Source: an uncultured Lachnospiraceae bacterium
GTDB taxonomy: Bacteria > Bacillota > Clostridia > Lachnospirales > Lachnospiraceae
DNA length: 29,447 bases
NCBI GenBank assembly: GCA_905197485.1
Contig: CAJJYZ010000030.1
Span: 1-29,447, forward strand
Direction of reading: 5' to 3'
In this document: positions 1-7,039 of the stretch, in pieces
Layout: every line of letters starts with the position of its first letter
Numbering within the stretch: position 1 is the stretch's first letter
Translations under genes and position numbers: made by a program
Notes under the pieces: generated by a model
Databases searched by the model: none
Seen by the model: only the letters and a program-made list of their open reading frames with translations
Told to the model about the DNA's origin: nothing

Positions 1-60
1 ATTTTCAGGTCATCGTTGTCTATTGTTTAATTATCAAGGTTCTTTGTTTTTGTTTTGCTC
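1..60 (-). other. probable leader of an rRNA operon lying left of the window
   Basis: Read on the minus strand, this stretch contains GAACCTTGATAATTAAACAA, followed by AT-rich sequence to the window edge. It resembles the CTTTGAAAACTRAACA-type leader that Firmicutes carry ahead of 16S or 23S rRNA. It lies just downstream of a very strong promoter (79-107). No mature rRNA is inside the window, so the assignment is an inference from motif and position. Confidence 0.4.
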
Positions 61-78
61 TCTTGCGACAGCTATATT

Positions 79-107
79 AGATTATCATATCTTTTCTTTC
101 TTGTCAA
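79..107 (-). promoter_or_regulatory. strong sigma-A promoter, probably of the rRNA operon
   Basis: On the minus strand a perfect -35 TTGACA (102-107) is followed after 17 bp by TAATCT (79-84), with an extended -10 TG one base upstream of the hexamer. Transcription would start near 72 and run out of the left edge into rRNA leader-like sequence. An A/T-rich stretch lies just upstream (108-150), as is common for rRNA promoters. Confidence 0.7.
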
Positions 108-158
108 CAACTTTTTTAAAGTTTTTTAAATTCTTTTTTTGAAGTTGTTTTTCGAAAG

Positions 159-246
159 CGGAGAAAGAGGGATTCGAACCCTCGCGCCGGTTTCCCGACC
201 TATACCCTTAGCAGGGGCACCTCTTCGGCCTCTTGAGTATTTCTCC
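159..246 (-). tRNA. tRNA-Ser (anticodon GCU)
   Basis: The minus strand folds as an 88-nt class II tRNA. The acceptor GGAGAAA (246-240) pairs with TTTCTCC (166-160), with discriminator G at 159. The anticodon loop CUGCUAA gives anticodon GCU, which reads AGC and AGU serine codons. A long variable arm and the T-arm GGTTCGAATCC are both present, as expected for tRNA-Ser. CCA is not encoded, so it must be added after transcription. Confidence 0.95.
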
Positions 247-289
247 GAATTTGATACAATATAATTGCTGTTCTCACAGCGCATGATTG

Positions 290-318
290 ATTATACTAAA
301 ACCAACCCATCTTGTCAA
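290..318 (-). promoter_or_regulatory. consensus promoter of tRNA-Ser
   Basis: On the minus strand TTGACA (313-318) and TATAAT (290-295) are separated by exactly 17 bp, a perfect sigma-A consensus. Predicted initiation near 283 leaves a leader of about 37 nt before the mature tRNA 5' end at 246. It is separate from the downstream promoter at 79-107. Confidence 0.85.
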
Positions 319-353
319 CGCTTTTTTCATTCTTTTTTCTTCTTTTTTTACAA

Positions 354-388
354 AAGAGCACACGAATCTATATCTTCCATGTGCTCTT
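354..388. terminator. stem-loop terminator downstream of plsC
   Basis: A 9-bp perfect stem, AAGAGCACA (354-362) with TGTGCTCTT (380-388), encloses a 17-nt loop that can pair further inside. Read on the minus strand, it follows plsC and ends in a short TTTTG. Read on the plus strand, it is followed by CATTTTTT. It separates the plsC operon from the tRNA-Ser promoter. Confidence 0.6.
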
Positions 389-421
389 CATTTTTTCCCA
401 TATATAGTGTTTCATGACTAT

Positions 422-1135
422 CTATGAATTTTCTTTTTCTACGATATTTGCAATCCTCTCTCTTACAATTTCCGCAATCTCATTTGTTTTCATATCTTTA
501 TACTCTTCATATAAGAGAGGTTTTAGAAAATGCACCTGAACTGTGACAGGCGAAATTGTATTCGTGTCAAACGGTTTAAACGAGTCAACAAGAGCAACCG
601 GAATAATCGGACATTGTGCTTTTGTAGCCGCTTTAAAGCTTCCTCCTTTAAATTCCAACAATTTATTCCCAAGCTTTGACCTTGTTCCTTCCGCAAAGAT
701 ACAATAGTTTCGTCCCTTTTTTACTTCCTTCGTTACATCCATAATTACTTGCATGGATTGTCTCAAATCATTTCTATCCATCGTGAAGGCTTTCATACAT
801 GCAAAAACCTGTTTTAAAAACTGCACGTTTTCTACTTCTTTCTTAGCCACCACAGAAAACGGCGTCTTGCATGCCTCCACAATTGCGAGCACATCATACA
901 TTCCCTGGTGGTTCGGATAAAACATAAACCCACTTTTTTCCGGAATATTTTCCTGTCCATACGCTTTGATAATTACATTGCCTCCTTTATTTGCTCTTCG
1001 CACAATAAATCTCAGCATATCATATCTTTCCTGCTCCGGATATTTATCCGCGTGGGCTGCAACATAACAAAGCTTGCACCACATAAATGGAACAAGAAGA
1101 ATATTTCGAAATACCATCAGTAAAATTCTCTTCAT
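422..1135 (-). CDS. plsC: PlsC-type 1-acylglycerol-3-phosphate acyltransferase
   Basis: This 237-residue protein belongs to the LPLAT/AGPAT acyltransferases, which acylate lysophosphatidic acid to phosphatidic acid at the inner face of the membrane. The catalytic HX4D motif is visible as N75-H76-QGMY-D81 and the phosphate-binding motif as E149-G-T-R-S153. A hydrophobic N-terminus (about residues 4-27) probably anchors it. Its start is only 3 nt beyond the stop of the XRE gene, so it is the last gene of the DUF4173-DUF2975-XRE operon and probably translationally coupled. The exact acyl acceptor cannot be told from sequence. Its linkage to the membrane-protein module may be functional or accidental. 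Confidence 0.88.
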   Translation of the reverse strand: MKRILLMVFRNILLVPFMWCKLCYVAAHADKYPEQERYDMLRFIVRRANKGGNVIIKAYGQENIPEKSGFMFYPNHQGMYDVLAIVEACKTPFSVVAKKEVENVQFLKQVFACMKAFTMDRNDLRQSMQVIMDVTKEVKKGRNYCIFAEGTRSKLGNKLLEFKGGSFKAATKAQCPIIPVALVDSFKPFDTNTISPVTVQVHFLKPLLYEEYKDMKTNEIAEIVRERIANIVEKENS

Positions 1136-1138
1136 GAC

Positions 1139-1363
1139 CTATCCCTCTTCCGTTTCTTCATCTTCTCTGTATTCTAATATATCTCCGGGCTGACAGTCAA
1201 GCGCTTTGCATAGAGCCTCCAATGTAGAAAACCGAATGGCCTTTGCTTTATTATTTTTCAATATCGAAAGGTTTGCCATCGTAATATCTACTTTCTGTGC
1301 AAGTTCTGTAAGTCCGATTTTTCGTTGCGCCATCACAACATCCAGATTTACGATTATTTTCAT
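1139..1363 (-). CDS. small XRE/Cro-CI family regulator (YozG-like)
   Basis: This 74-residue protein is almost entirely a Cro/C1-type helix-turn-helix. The recognition region is around residues 19-45 (LTELAQKVDITMANLSILKN) and the acidic tail is EYREDEETEEG. The start is supported by AGGAGG six bases upstream. It lies 11 nt after the DUF2975 stop and 3 nt before plsC. Small XRE proteins of this kind commonly accompany DUF2975 membrane proteins in Firmicutes. By inference it is a candidate autoregulator acting at the three inverted repeats before DUF4173. No antitoxin partner toxin is evident next to it. Confidence 0.85.
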   Translation of the reverse strand: MKIIVNLDVVMAQRKIGLTELAQKVDITMANLSILKNNKAKAIRFSTLEALCKALDCQPGDILEYREDEETEEG

Positions 1364-1374
1364 ACAGCGCCTCC

Positions 1375-1827
1375 TTAAATCGTTAAGTCATTCTCTTCTT
1401 TGTAAATGATTGCATCCCGGAATACAAAAGACAACACTTGGCTAAATAAAGCAGCTACGAAAAACACAATAATAACGACAAGTGTTGCTGCAGAAGGAAC
1501 AAAGAACATTTTGCCGATGAAAAAGAATGAAATAAAAAAACTAAAAATAGCCATCAATTCCAGACTTCTTACATTTTCCCACACAAAACACTTCTCTTCA
1601 ATTACCGTTTTTATCATACAGCGAAGTCTGTAAAGAATCATCACCCCAAATAAAGATGCAGGAACAACGGTAAAAAGTAATGGTATAAATTGATATGCCA
1701 AAATTTCCGCATAATATTTTCCTGCCAAACGTAAAATAAGAGGCATCATAATTGTAATTGCAATTCCGGAAACGTACATCATATCAAGAATGATTTTTGT
1801 CATTTTTACAATTTTCTTATTGCTCAT
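1375..1827 (-). CDS. DUF2975 family membrane protein
   Basis: This protein of about 150 residues has four predicted membrane segments (about 12-34, 44-64, 88-108 and 115-135) and matches the general form of DUF2975, a family of unknown function. I chose the ATG at 1827 (MSNKKIVK) because AAAGGAGG ends 9 nt upstream. An ATG six bases earlier (1833) is only 3 nt from the same site. The longer open frame runs back through the end of the upstream gene and its N-terminus is an arginine-rich out-of-frame reading of that gene. It lies between the DUF4173 and XRE genes in one operon and is perhaps a membrane partner or sensor for the XRE protein (inference). Confidence 0.75.
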   Translation of the reverse strand: MSNKKIVKMTKIILDMMYVSGIAITIMMPLILRLAGKYYAEILAYQFIPLLFTVVPASLFGVMILYRLRCMIKTVIEEKCFVWENVRSLELMAIFSFFISFFFIGKMFFVPSAATLVVIIVFFVAALFSQVLSFVFRDAIIYKEENDLTI

Positions 1828-1843
1828 CTTCATAATCCTCCTT

Positions 1844-3373
1844 TTACTCTCTCTCATTCTTCTCTTCAAAATATTGTTCTGCGGCTTTCTTTGCCTGATA
1901 TTTCGAATAATTCCATTTCCGTATATCCATCTCTTCCGCCTCTTGATATTTTCCAGTATCATCATATAAAGCGGATTGTATCTGTCTTTCCAATTCCACT
2001 TCTACTGATTCATAAACAGTTTCACTATCCCATGTATTTAGTTTCTCGGGATTCACATCTATCAAAGCCGGAATCGATTCGTATGTTCCGCTATATACAA
2101 CATAATAAATGTCTTCCCATGTAATATAGTCTCTGGAAAGATTATAATTTGCAATAAAAGCTTCCGGTCTGCTATAGACAAATGGAATATAACAGCACAT
2201 CATCACAATTACGATATATCGAAATAACGAAAAATTTCTCCGGTTGATATAGATAAGCAGACCTATCATGAAAAGTGTAAGCACGATAAGAAACCATAAT
2301 ACCAGAACTCTCAAAAATGTAAGATGGTATACTTTCACATAGAGCAACATCCGATAGCCGGATGAGCCTATCATTATAAAGGTACATCCTGAAATCACAA
2401 AAAGCAAGATTTTTAACCATTTATTTTCTTCAAATATTGTATCGCTTACTAATACAAGCACAAAATTAATCAAGCTTACAGCCAACAATTCAAAAAATCC
2501 ACTTCTCGCATACGAAGCATATGAAACTCCGGAAGGAAGACCTGATTCAAATCCGATAAAAAGGTAGATAACCTGTATGAAACTATATACAAGATACAAT
2601 ATGGAAATCACCGCATTACATGTAATTCCAATCATCGGGTCTGCTTTTTTTCGTGCTTTCTGTTCTGTCTCCAAACTTAATGTACACATTCCGCGAAACA
2701 CTCCATAGCATCCTGTTACTCCTACAAAAAACATAACTATTTTCCCTAGAATTATTCCAATCTTCCAATCATCCGGTCTTAGAATTCCAAAAATAGACTG
2801 AAATAAATCAGAAAATATCCGGTCTGATTGGATTAGAAGCGGTACAACGACCAGAAGAATCGGCACCGCAACACAGATGCCAAGCAATATTCCTTTTGTC
2901 TTCTCCAATTTTTGCAACTTCCAACAGCATCCGATTTTCAAATAAGAAATCCCATCTGTAAATGGAGTAAATAGTTTTGCTAAAAATGTTCCTGCTGCAA
3001 TAAACATATTTTGTATATAAAGCAATATCGGCCAGGTATTCTCTTCATAAAACTGTTCTATCATAAAGACAACCAGCAAAATCAGAATTGCAACAATATC
3101 CAAAAAAAGAAACATACCATTCGCTGTATAACAATTGGCAACGCCTAACAGAAGCATCCCAATCATATATTTTCTACCGCTTTTCTTGATTCGAATTCCC
3201 AGTTTCTTAAAAAACAGGGAACAGACATAAAGAGTTCCGGCTACACATAACGGAAATGTAATGCCAGAAAAATTTTCATACAGGCAAAATGTGAAAAATA
3301 ATCCATATATAAAACTAATTCCACCAAAATACGGATAATTTTCTTTCATTTTTTGTGTCATTTCTTTCTTCAT
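1844..3373 (-). CDS. DUF4173/DUF4153-type polytopic membrane protein
   Basis: This 509-residue protein has roughly ten to twelve hydrophobic segments across residues 12-400 and a soluble C-terminal region of about 100 residues. That region starts near NYNLSRDYITWEDIYYV and contains the Y-S-x-x-x-x-x-IPALI stretch typical of DUF4153/DUF4173 proteins. The family has no established biochemical function. The start is supported by GAGGAGG eight bases upstream. It is the first gene of the operon with DUF2975, XRE and PlsC, and is transcribed from a promoter overlapped by repeated operators. The operon layout suggests a regulated envelope or lipid-related module, which is inference only. Confidence 0.8.
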   Translation of the reverse strand: MKKEMTQKMKENYPYFGGISFIYGLFFTFCLYENFSGITFPLCVAGTLYVCSLFFKKLGIRIKKSGRKYMIGMLLLGVANCYTANGMFLFLDIVAILILLVVFMIEQFYEENTWPILLYIQNMFIAAGTFLAKLFTPFTDGISYLKIGCCWKLQKLEKTKGILLGICVAVPILLVVVPLLIQSDRIFSDLFQSIFGILRPDDWKIGIILGKIVMFFVGVTGCYGVFRGMCTLSLETEQKARKKADPMIGITCNAVISILYLVYSFIQVIYLFIGFESGLPSGVSYASYARSGFFELLAVSLINFVLVLVSDTIFEENKWLKILLFVISGCTFIMIGSSGYRMLLYVKVYHLTFLRVLVLWFLIVLTLFMIGLLIYINRRNFSLFRYIVIVMMCCYIPFVYSRPEAFIANYNLSRDYITWEDIYYVVYSGTYESIPALIDVNPEKLNTWDSETVYESVEVELERQIQSALYDDTGKYQEAEEMDIRKWNYSKYQAKKAAEQYFEEKNERE

Positions 3374-3397
3374 ATTTATTCCTCCTCAATAATTTTT

Positions 3398-3475
3398 TAT
3401 TGTTTTTCGATATGTTTGAGCTTATATTACCATACAATATTTTGTTTTTCAATATTTTTTTATCGTTTTTCAATA
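3398..3475. promoter_or_regulatory. three spaced imperfect inverted-repeat operators
   Basis: Three 15-bp elements share the form TATYG-TTTTT-CRATA: TATTGTTTTTCGATA (3398-3412), TTTTGTTTTTCAATA (3440-3454) and TATCGTTTTTCAATA (3461-3475). Their starts are 42 and 21 bp apart, about four and two helical turns, so they face the same side of the DNA. The middle copy covers the -35 of the operon promoter and the first lies downstream of its -10. They are probable binding sites for a dimeric repressor, most simply the XRE protein encoded in the operon (inference). Confidence 0.65.
3424..3452 (-). promoter_or_regulatory. promoter of the DUF4173-DUF2975-XRE-plsC operon
   Basis: On the minus strand TTGAAA (3447-3452) and TAATAT (3424-3429) are separated by 17 bp. 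The -35 lies inside the middle inverted repeat. A start near 3417 would give a leader of about 43 nt with one operator copy inside it. Confidence 0.65.
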
Positions 3476-3511
3476 AATCTCTTTTTTTATAAAAAAGAAG
3501 TTTTGTAAAGC

Positions 3512-3540
3512 TTGTAGATAAATCTTCAATTTTCTATAAT
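3512..3540 (+). promoter_or_regulatory. promoter of the C_GCAxxG_C_C gene
   Basis: TTGTAG (3512-3517) is followed after 17 bp by a perfect TATAAT (3535-3540). It lies about 45 bp before the ATG at 3586 and points away from the divergent DUF4173 operon. Confidence 0.6.
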
Positions 3541-3585
3541 AGAGATAGTTCACACATATGAAATGAAATTGAAAAGGAGAAAATT

Positions 3586-4029
3586 ATGATAAAAACAATT
3601 GATATGGAACAATTGAAAAAAGATGCGGTAGAAGTTTTTCATAATGGATTCGCCTGTTCCGAATCCGTCATCTATGCCATTCGAAAGCATTTTGAACTGA
3701 ATCTTCCTGATGATGTCATCGCTATGAGTTCCGGTTTTCCTTGGGGACTTGGCGGAGCCGGTTGTATTTGCGGCGCTCTTGCAGGAGGTACGATGTGTCT
3801 CGGCTATTTTTTCGGACGACGTACACCCGGAGAGCCTGTAGACAAATGTTTTCAACTCACTCAAGAATTTCACGATTACTTTAAGCAGACTTGTGGCGGG
3901 ACATGCTGTCGGATTCTCACAAAGGGAAAAGAGAAGAATTCACCGGAACGAAAAGAACAGTGTACAAAATTCGTAGAGATTACTGTAGAAAAAGTGGCAG
4001 AAATCATTTTGAGAGAATACGAGAAGTAA
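3586..4029 (+). CDS. C_GCAxxG_C_C family (putative redox) protein
   Basis: This 147-residue protein has the cysteine and glycine pattern of the C_GCAxxG_C_C family: C24 in FACSES, the core GGAGCICGALAGG (C60, C62), then C71, C88, C103, C107, C108 and C126. Family members are thought of as redox or metal-binding proteins, but no reaction is established. The start is supported by GGAG six bases upstream. It sits 20 nt before an AraC-type regulator and is probably co-transcribed with it, so that regulator may respond to the same stress or substrate (inference). No signal peptide is visible, so it should be cytoplasmic. Confidence 0.85.
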   Translation: MIKTIDMEQLKKDAVEVFHNGFACSESVIYAIRKHFELNLPDDVIAMSSGFPWGLGGAGCICGALAGGTMCLGYFFGRRTPGEPVDKCFQLTQEFHDYFKQTCGGTCCRILTKGKEKNSPERKEQCTKFVEITVEKVAEIILREYEK

Positions 4030-4049
4030 ATTGAAAGGAGAAGCTGTCT

Positions 4050-4895
4050 ATGAGCAACCATCGTTATGGTCTTGAAAAGGCCGAACTTGAAAAATTAGAT
4101 ATTCGACTTTTGTATATCACTCAGGCACAATACGACAAAGACTGGCACAGTACTGCTCATACTCACCACTTTACCGAATTATTTTATATTATAAGCGGAA
4201 CAGGAAACTTCCTGATAGAGAATCAAAAGTTTCCTGTAAAAGAAGATGATTTAATTATTATTAATCCAAACGTATCACACACAGAGCTAAGTACGATTGA
4301 GCATCCGTTAGAATATATCGTTCTCGGAATCAACGGATTGGAATTTGATGATAACACCTCCAACGTCCGTTGCAATTATCAACTTCATAATCTTCACGCT
4401 TTCAGAGCGGAGTTTCTGTTTTATCTCAAAACTCTTCTCTTGGAAGTACAAGAAAAAGAAGAATATTTTGAAAGTATCTGTCAGAATCTTTTAGAGGCTT
4501 TTGTTCTCACCTTGGCGCAAAGAACACGAAAACAGCTTTCCATCGTGCCCGCAAAAAAAATCACGAAAGAATGCCGTTTTGTAGAGCAATATATTGATGA
4601 ACATTTTACGGAAGATATCACATTAGAAACACTGAGTAATCTTACATACTTAAACAAATATTATCTCGTGCATTCCTTCAAGAAATATAAGGGAATTTCT
4701 CCGATTAATTATCTCATTGATAAACGCATCTCGGAGTCAAAGCATCTATTAGAGACAACCAATCATCCGATTGCCAAAATAGCAGGTATGATTGGATTTT
4801 CTTCCCAGTCTTATTTTTCTCAAGTCTTTAAGCGGGAGACAAATATGACACCAAATGAATTCCGTAAACTAAAAGAGATGTCAAAAGCTAATTAG
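4050..4895 (+). CDS. AraC family transcriptional regulator
   Basis: This 281-residue protein has an N-terminal cupin-like sensing domain (about residues 20-110, with HTHHFTELFYIISGTG and a PNVSHTE strand). Its C-terminal AraC/XylS DNA-binding domain (about 180-278) includes the second-helix signature IAGMIGFSSQSYFSQVFKRE and a P-N-E-F-R ending. The cupin histidines suggest a small-molecule, perhaps sugar, ligand. It lies 20 nt after the C_GCAxxG_C_C gene and converges on a sugar ABC importer operon. Either neighbour could be its target; the sequence does not decide. The stop codon lies inside the 5' arm of the terminator hairpin. Confidence 0.9.
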   Translation: MSNHRYGLEKAELEKLDIRLLYITQAQYDKDWHSTAHTHHFTELFYIISGTGNFLIENQKFPVKEDDLIIINPNVSHTELSTIEHPLEYIVLGINGLEFDDNTSNVRCNYQLHNLHAFRAEFLFYLKTLLLEVQEKEEYFESICQNLLEAFVLTLAQRTRKQLSIVPAKKITKECRFVEQYIDEHFTEDITLETLSNLTYLNKYYLVHSFKKYKGISPINYLIDKRISESKHLLETTNHPIAKIAGMIGFSSQSYFSQVFKRETNMTPNEFRKLKEMSKAN

Positions 4896-4924
4896 AGGAT
4901 ATCACCCAAAGTGATATCCTCTAA
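4892..4924. terminator. bidirectional terminator between araC-type gene and ABC operon
   Basis: A perfect 14-bp stem, TTAGAGGATATCAC (4892-4905) with GTGATATCCTCTAA (4911-4924), closes a 5-nt loop. The T-tracts on both sides are weak (CTTTACTT on plus, TTAGCTTTT on minus). The position between two converging transcripts supports use from both directions. Confidence 0.75.
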
Positions 4925-4926
4925 CT

Positions 4927-5106
4927 TTACTTGTATTGATGATTATAAATTCCTAATAATATAACCAATCCTGATAATCCAACCAACATCATTCCCAGTC
5001 CTTTTGGTCCGATATTTCTTTGGCCGATAATAACCAAAGCAATGCTGACAACAAATACGACCGAAACGATAATCGTAATTAGTAATTTCTTCGTTCTTTC
5101 ATTCAT
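4927..5106 (-). CDS. 59-residue membrane protein, DUF6903-like
   Basis: A short gene starts at ATG 5106, seven bases after AAGGAGG, and ends TAC AAG TAA at 4927. The product starts MNERTKKLLITIIVSVVFVV and has two hydrophobic segments (about 8-27 and 37-54) joined by GQRNIGPKGLG. It lies 12 nt after the second permease gene. I recall similar small proteins, named DUF6903, as frequent last genes of Lachnospiraceae carbohydrate ABC operons. The name is from memory; the gene itself is well supported by its ribosome site and position. An accessory role in importer assembly or stability is a guess. Confidence 0.75.
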   Translation of the reverse strand: MNERTKKLLITIIVSVVFVVSIALVIIGQRNIGPKGLGMMLVGLSGLVILLGIYNHQYK

Positions 5107-5118
5107 AGCATGTCCTCC

Positions 5119-6012
5119 TTAACCTTTCAATCCTCCAACAGTCATTCCCTGTGTCAGTTTCTTCTGAACACACATGTAAATGATAAGCGTCGGAATCATT
5201 ACGATTACAAGTCCTGCATACATCTTTCCGTACTGTACTGCTGAACGCTGTGCAGCCATCAAGTTCATCAAACCTACCGGAAGTGTCTTTAATTCTGGTT
5301 CCGTTAACAGCGTCATAGAGATAATGTATTCATTCCAGAATGCAAGGAAGTTGAATAAAATAATTGTGATAATACTTGGTTTTGCCATTGGAATGATAAT
5401 CTGAACCATGGTTCTGAAATATCCGGCGCCATCTACATAAGCTGCCTCTTCATAATCTTTTGCCAAAGATTTAAAGTATCCTGACAGAAGATAAATCGTG
5501 AATGGCAACGCGGTCGCCGCATATACTACCGCCAGTACAAATAGATTATTCATCAAGAATGTATCTCCGAACATCTGATAAAGGAATGCGTCACCTTTAT
5601 TCAACATAAGGAAAATCGGAACGACAATGTAGTTTACATTAATGAATAATCCTGCCATAAATAATACGTTCCAGAATTTGCTTGTCTTAAACTTAAATCT
5701 TGCAAGAACATAGGATGCCGGCAATGCAACAATAATCAGAATAAAAAGTGCAAGCGCTGTTACAATTAAGGAGTTCAGCATATAAGACCCCATATTTGCG
5801 CTTTCCCATGCATCGACAAAGTTCTGTAAATGGATTCCTTTTGGAAGAGCCCATGGATTACGGTAAAATTCTGCATTTTCCTTGATAGATGCCATAAACA
5901 CCCAGAATACAGGAACAATAATTGTAATCGCTAGAAGGACAAGCGGAATATAAATAAAAAACTTCGCAAGTTTTGATGTCTCGTTAATATTTCCTTTGTG
6001 TTTCCTGTGCAT
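5119..6012 (-). CDS. carbohydrate ABC transporter permease (MalG/CUT1 type)
   Basis: This 297-residue inner-membrane permease has six predicted helices, beginning with one at about residues 16-40. The cytoplasmic EAA loop that docks the ATPase is visible as EEAAYVDGAGYFRTMVQII near residue 188, and the C-terminus GMTVGGLKG is typical of CUT1 MalG-like subunits. The start is supported by AAGGAGG seven bases upstream. It lies 12 nt downstream of its partner permease and would form a heterodimer with it. No ATPase gene is present, so a shared MsmX/UgpC-type ATPase from elsewhere is expected (known for CUT1 systems in Firmicutes). The sugar cannot be told. Confidence 0.93.
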   Translation of the reverse strand: MHRKHKGNINETSKLAKFFIYIPLVLLAITIIVPVFWVFMASIKENAEFYRNPWALPKGIHLQNFVDAWESANMGSYMLNSLIVTALALFILIIVALPASYVLARFKFKTSKFWNVLFMAGLFINVNYIVVPIFLMLNKGDAFLYQMFGDTFLMNNLFVLAVVYAATALPFTIYLLSGYFKSLAKDYEEAAYVDGAGYFRTMVQIIIPMAKPSIITIILFNFLAFWNEYIISMTLLTEPELKTLPVGLMNLMAAQRSAVQYGKMYAGLVIVMIPTLIIYMCVQKKLTQGMTVGGLKG

Positions 6013-6024
6013 TTTTCTACCTCC

Positions 6025-6924
6025 TTAAAATTCGATTTCTTCACGCTTTGTAACAACATTTAAGATGCCGGCCAAAGCAAACGAGAAGATAAATACAACA
6101 GAACCAATTGCCATACCATAGCCATATGAGGAGTTTGTATAAGCTTCCTGATACATATAACTCAAGAATACATGAGACGCCCCGTCCGGTCCGCCGTTTG
6201 TCATTGCTTTTACAAACAAGAAACTCATGTTAATTGTACTGATAATGAAGAACGTAAGTGTTGTTCTGATATTGGTCCATATAAGCGGCAATGTGATTGA
6301 GAAAAACTGTTTGATTTTTCCCGCGCCTTCAAGCGCTGCAGACTCATAAAGACTTTCCGGAACATTTGCCATACTTGCCATATACATAACCATATAATAT
6401 CCGATAGCCTGCCAAATCATCGCGATTACGATACTGTAGATGACAAGCTGCTGGTCTCCAAGCCAGAGAATCGGATTCTCCGCACCTTTCGCTCCTCGGA
6501 ACAAATTCAAAATAGAGTTTAATAATCCCTGGTTCGGGTCATAAATTGCTGAGAATATCGCACTGATGATAACTACAGATAAGATATTCGGAATATAGAA
6601 AACAACGCGGAAGAAGTTCTGTCCCTTGATTTTCTCCCTTGTTAAAATTGCCGCAAATATCAGTGAAAATGCAAACGTAAATACTGTCACAAGCACAATC
6701 AATAGAATTGTGTTCTGGAATGACTGATAGAATGCTTCACTCTTAAATAATGTTTTGAAGTTCTGGAATCCTACAAATGTCTTCTCTGCTGTATATCCGC
6801 CCCATTTATACATGGACATTCGGAATACATCGATTGTAGGAATAATCATAAATACTATGAACAAAATAATAGCCGGAGCTACACAGAAGAATATAAATCG
6901 CCCTCTACCCTTTTCTCTTTTCAT
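6025..6924 (-). CDS. carbohydrate ABC transporter permease (MalF/CUT1 type)
   Basis: This 299-residue permease has six predicted helices. The first is the stretch FIFFCVAPAIILFIVFMII near the N-terminus, and the EAA loop is YESAALEGAGKIKQFFSIT near residue 205. I chose ATG 6924 (MKREKGRGRFIF) because AGGAG lies eight bases upstream. The open frame extends upstream to 7008, but that extension crosses a hairpin and has no ribosome site. It is translated after the hairpin separating it from the binding-protein gene and before the MalG-type partner. Confidence 0.92.
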   Translation of the reverse strand: MKREKGRGRFIFFCVAPAIILFIVFMIIPTIDVFRMSMYKWGGYTAEKTFVGFQNFKTLFKSEAFYQSFQNTILLIVLVTVFTFAFSLIFAAILTREKIKGQNFFRVVFYIPNILSVVIISAIFSAIYDPNQGLLNSILNLFRGAKGAENPILWLGDQQLVIYSIVIAMIWQAIGYYMVMYMASMANVPESLYESAALEGAGKIKQFFSITLPLIWTNIRTTLTFFIISTINMSFLFVKAMTNGGPDGASHVFLSYMYQEAYTNSSYGYGMAIGSVVFIFSFALAGILNVVTKREEIEF

Positions 6925-6964
6925 TGATTCATCTCCTATCTCAATTACAAGTCCTTTCAATGAA

Positions 6965-7000
6965 AACAGCCGGCACATCGAAAAGTCAGCGCCGGCTGTT
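6965..7000 (-). terminator. intra-operon hairpin between binding-protein and permease genes
   Basis: On the minus strand a 10-bp GC-rich stem, AACAGCCGGC with GCCGGCTGTT, and a 16-nt loop are followed by TTTTC. It lies about 40 nt after the binding-protein stop. It would act as a partial terminator or an RNA-stabilising structure, giving more binding protein than permease, as is known for many CUT1 operons. Confidence 0.75.
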
Positions 7001-7039
7001 ATGTTCATTCACTATGTTCTAATAGTTCATTTATTCTGC

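Noticed and set aside
1139..1363. XRE protein as an antitoxin
   Set aside because: Neighbours are polytopic membrane proteins and an acyltransferase; no toxin-like partner is present.
1828..1965. Longer start for the DUF2975 gene
   Set aside because: The extension lies mostly inside the DUF4173 coding region in another frame and has an arginine-rich composition unlike the family; AAAGGAGG points to the start near 1827.
6925..7008. N-terminal extension of the MalF-type permease
   Set aside because: The extension crosses a GC-rich hairpin and has no ribosome site, while ATG 6924 has AGGAG eight bases upstream.
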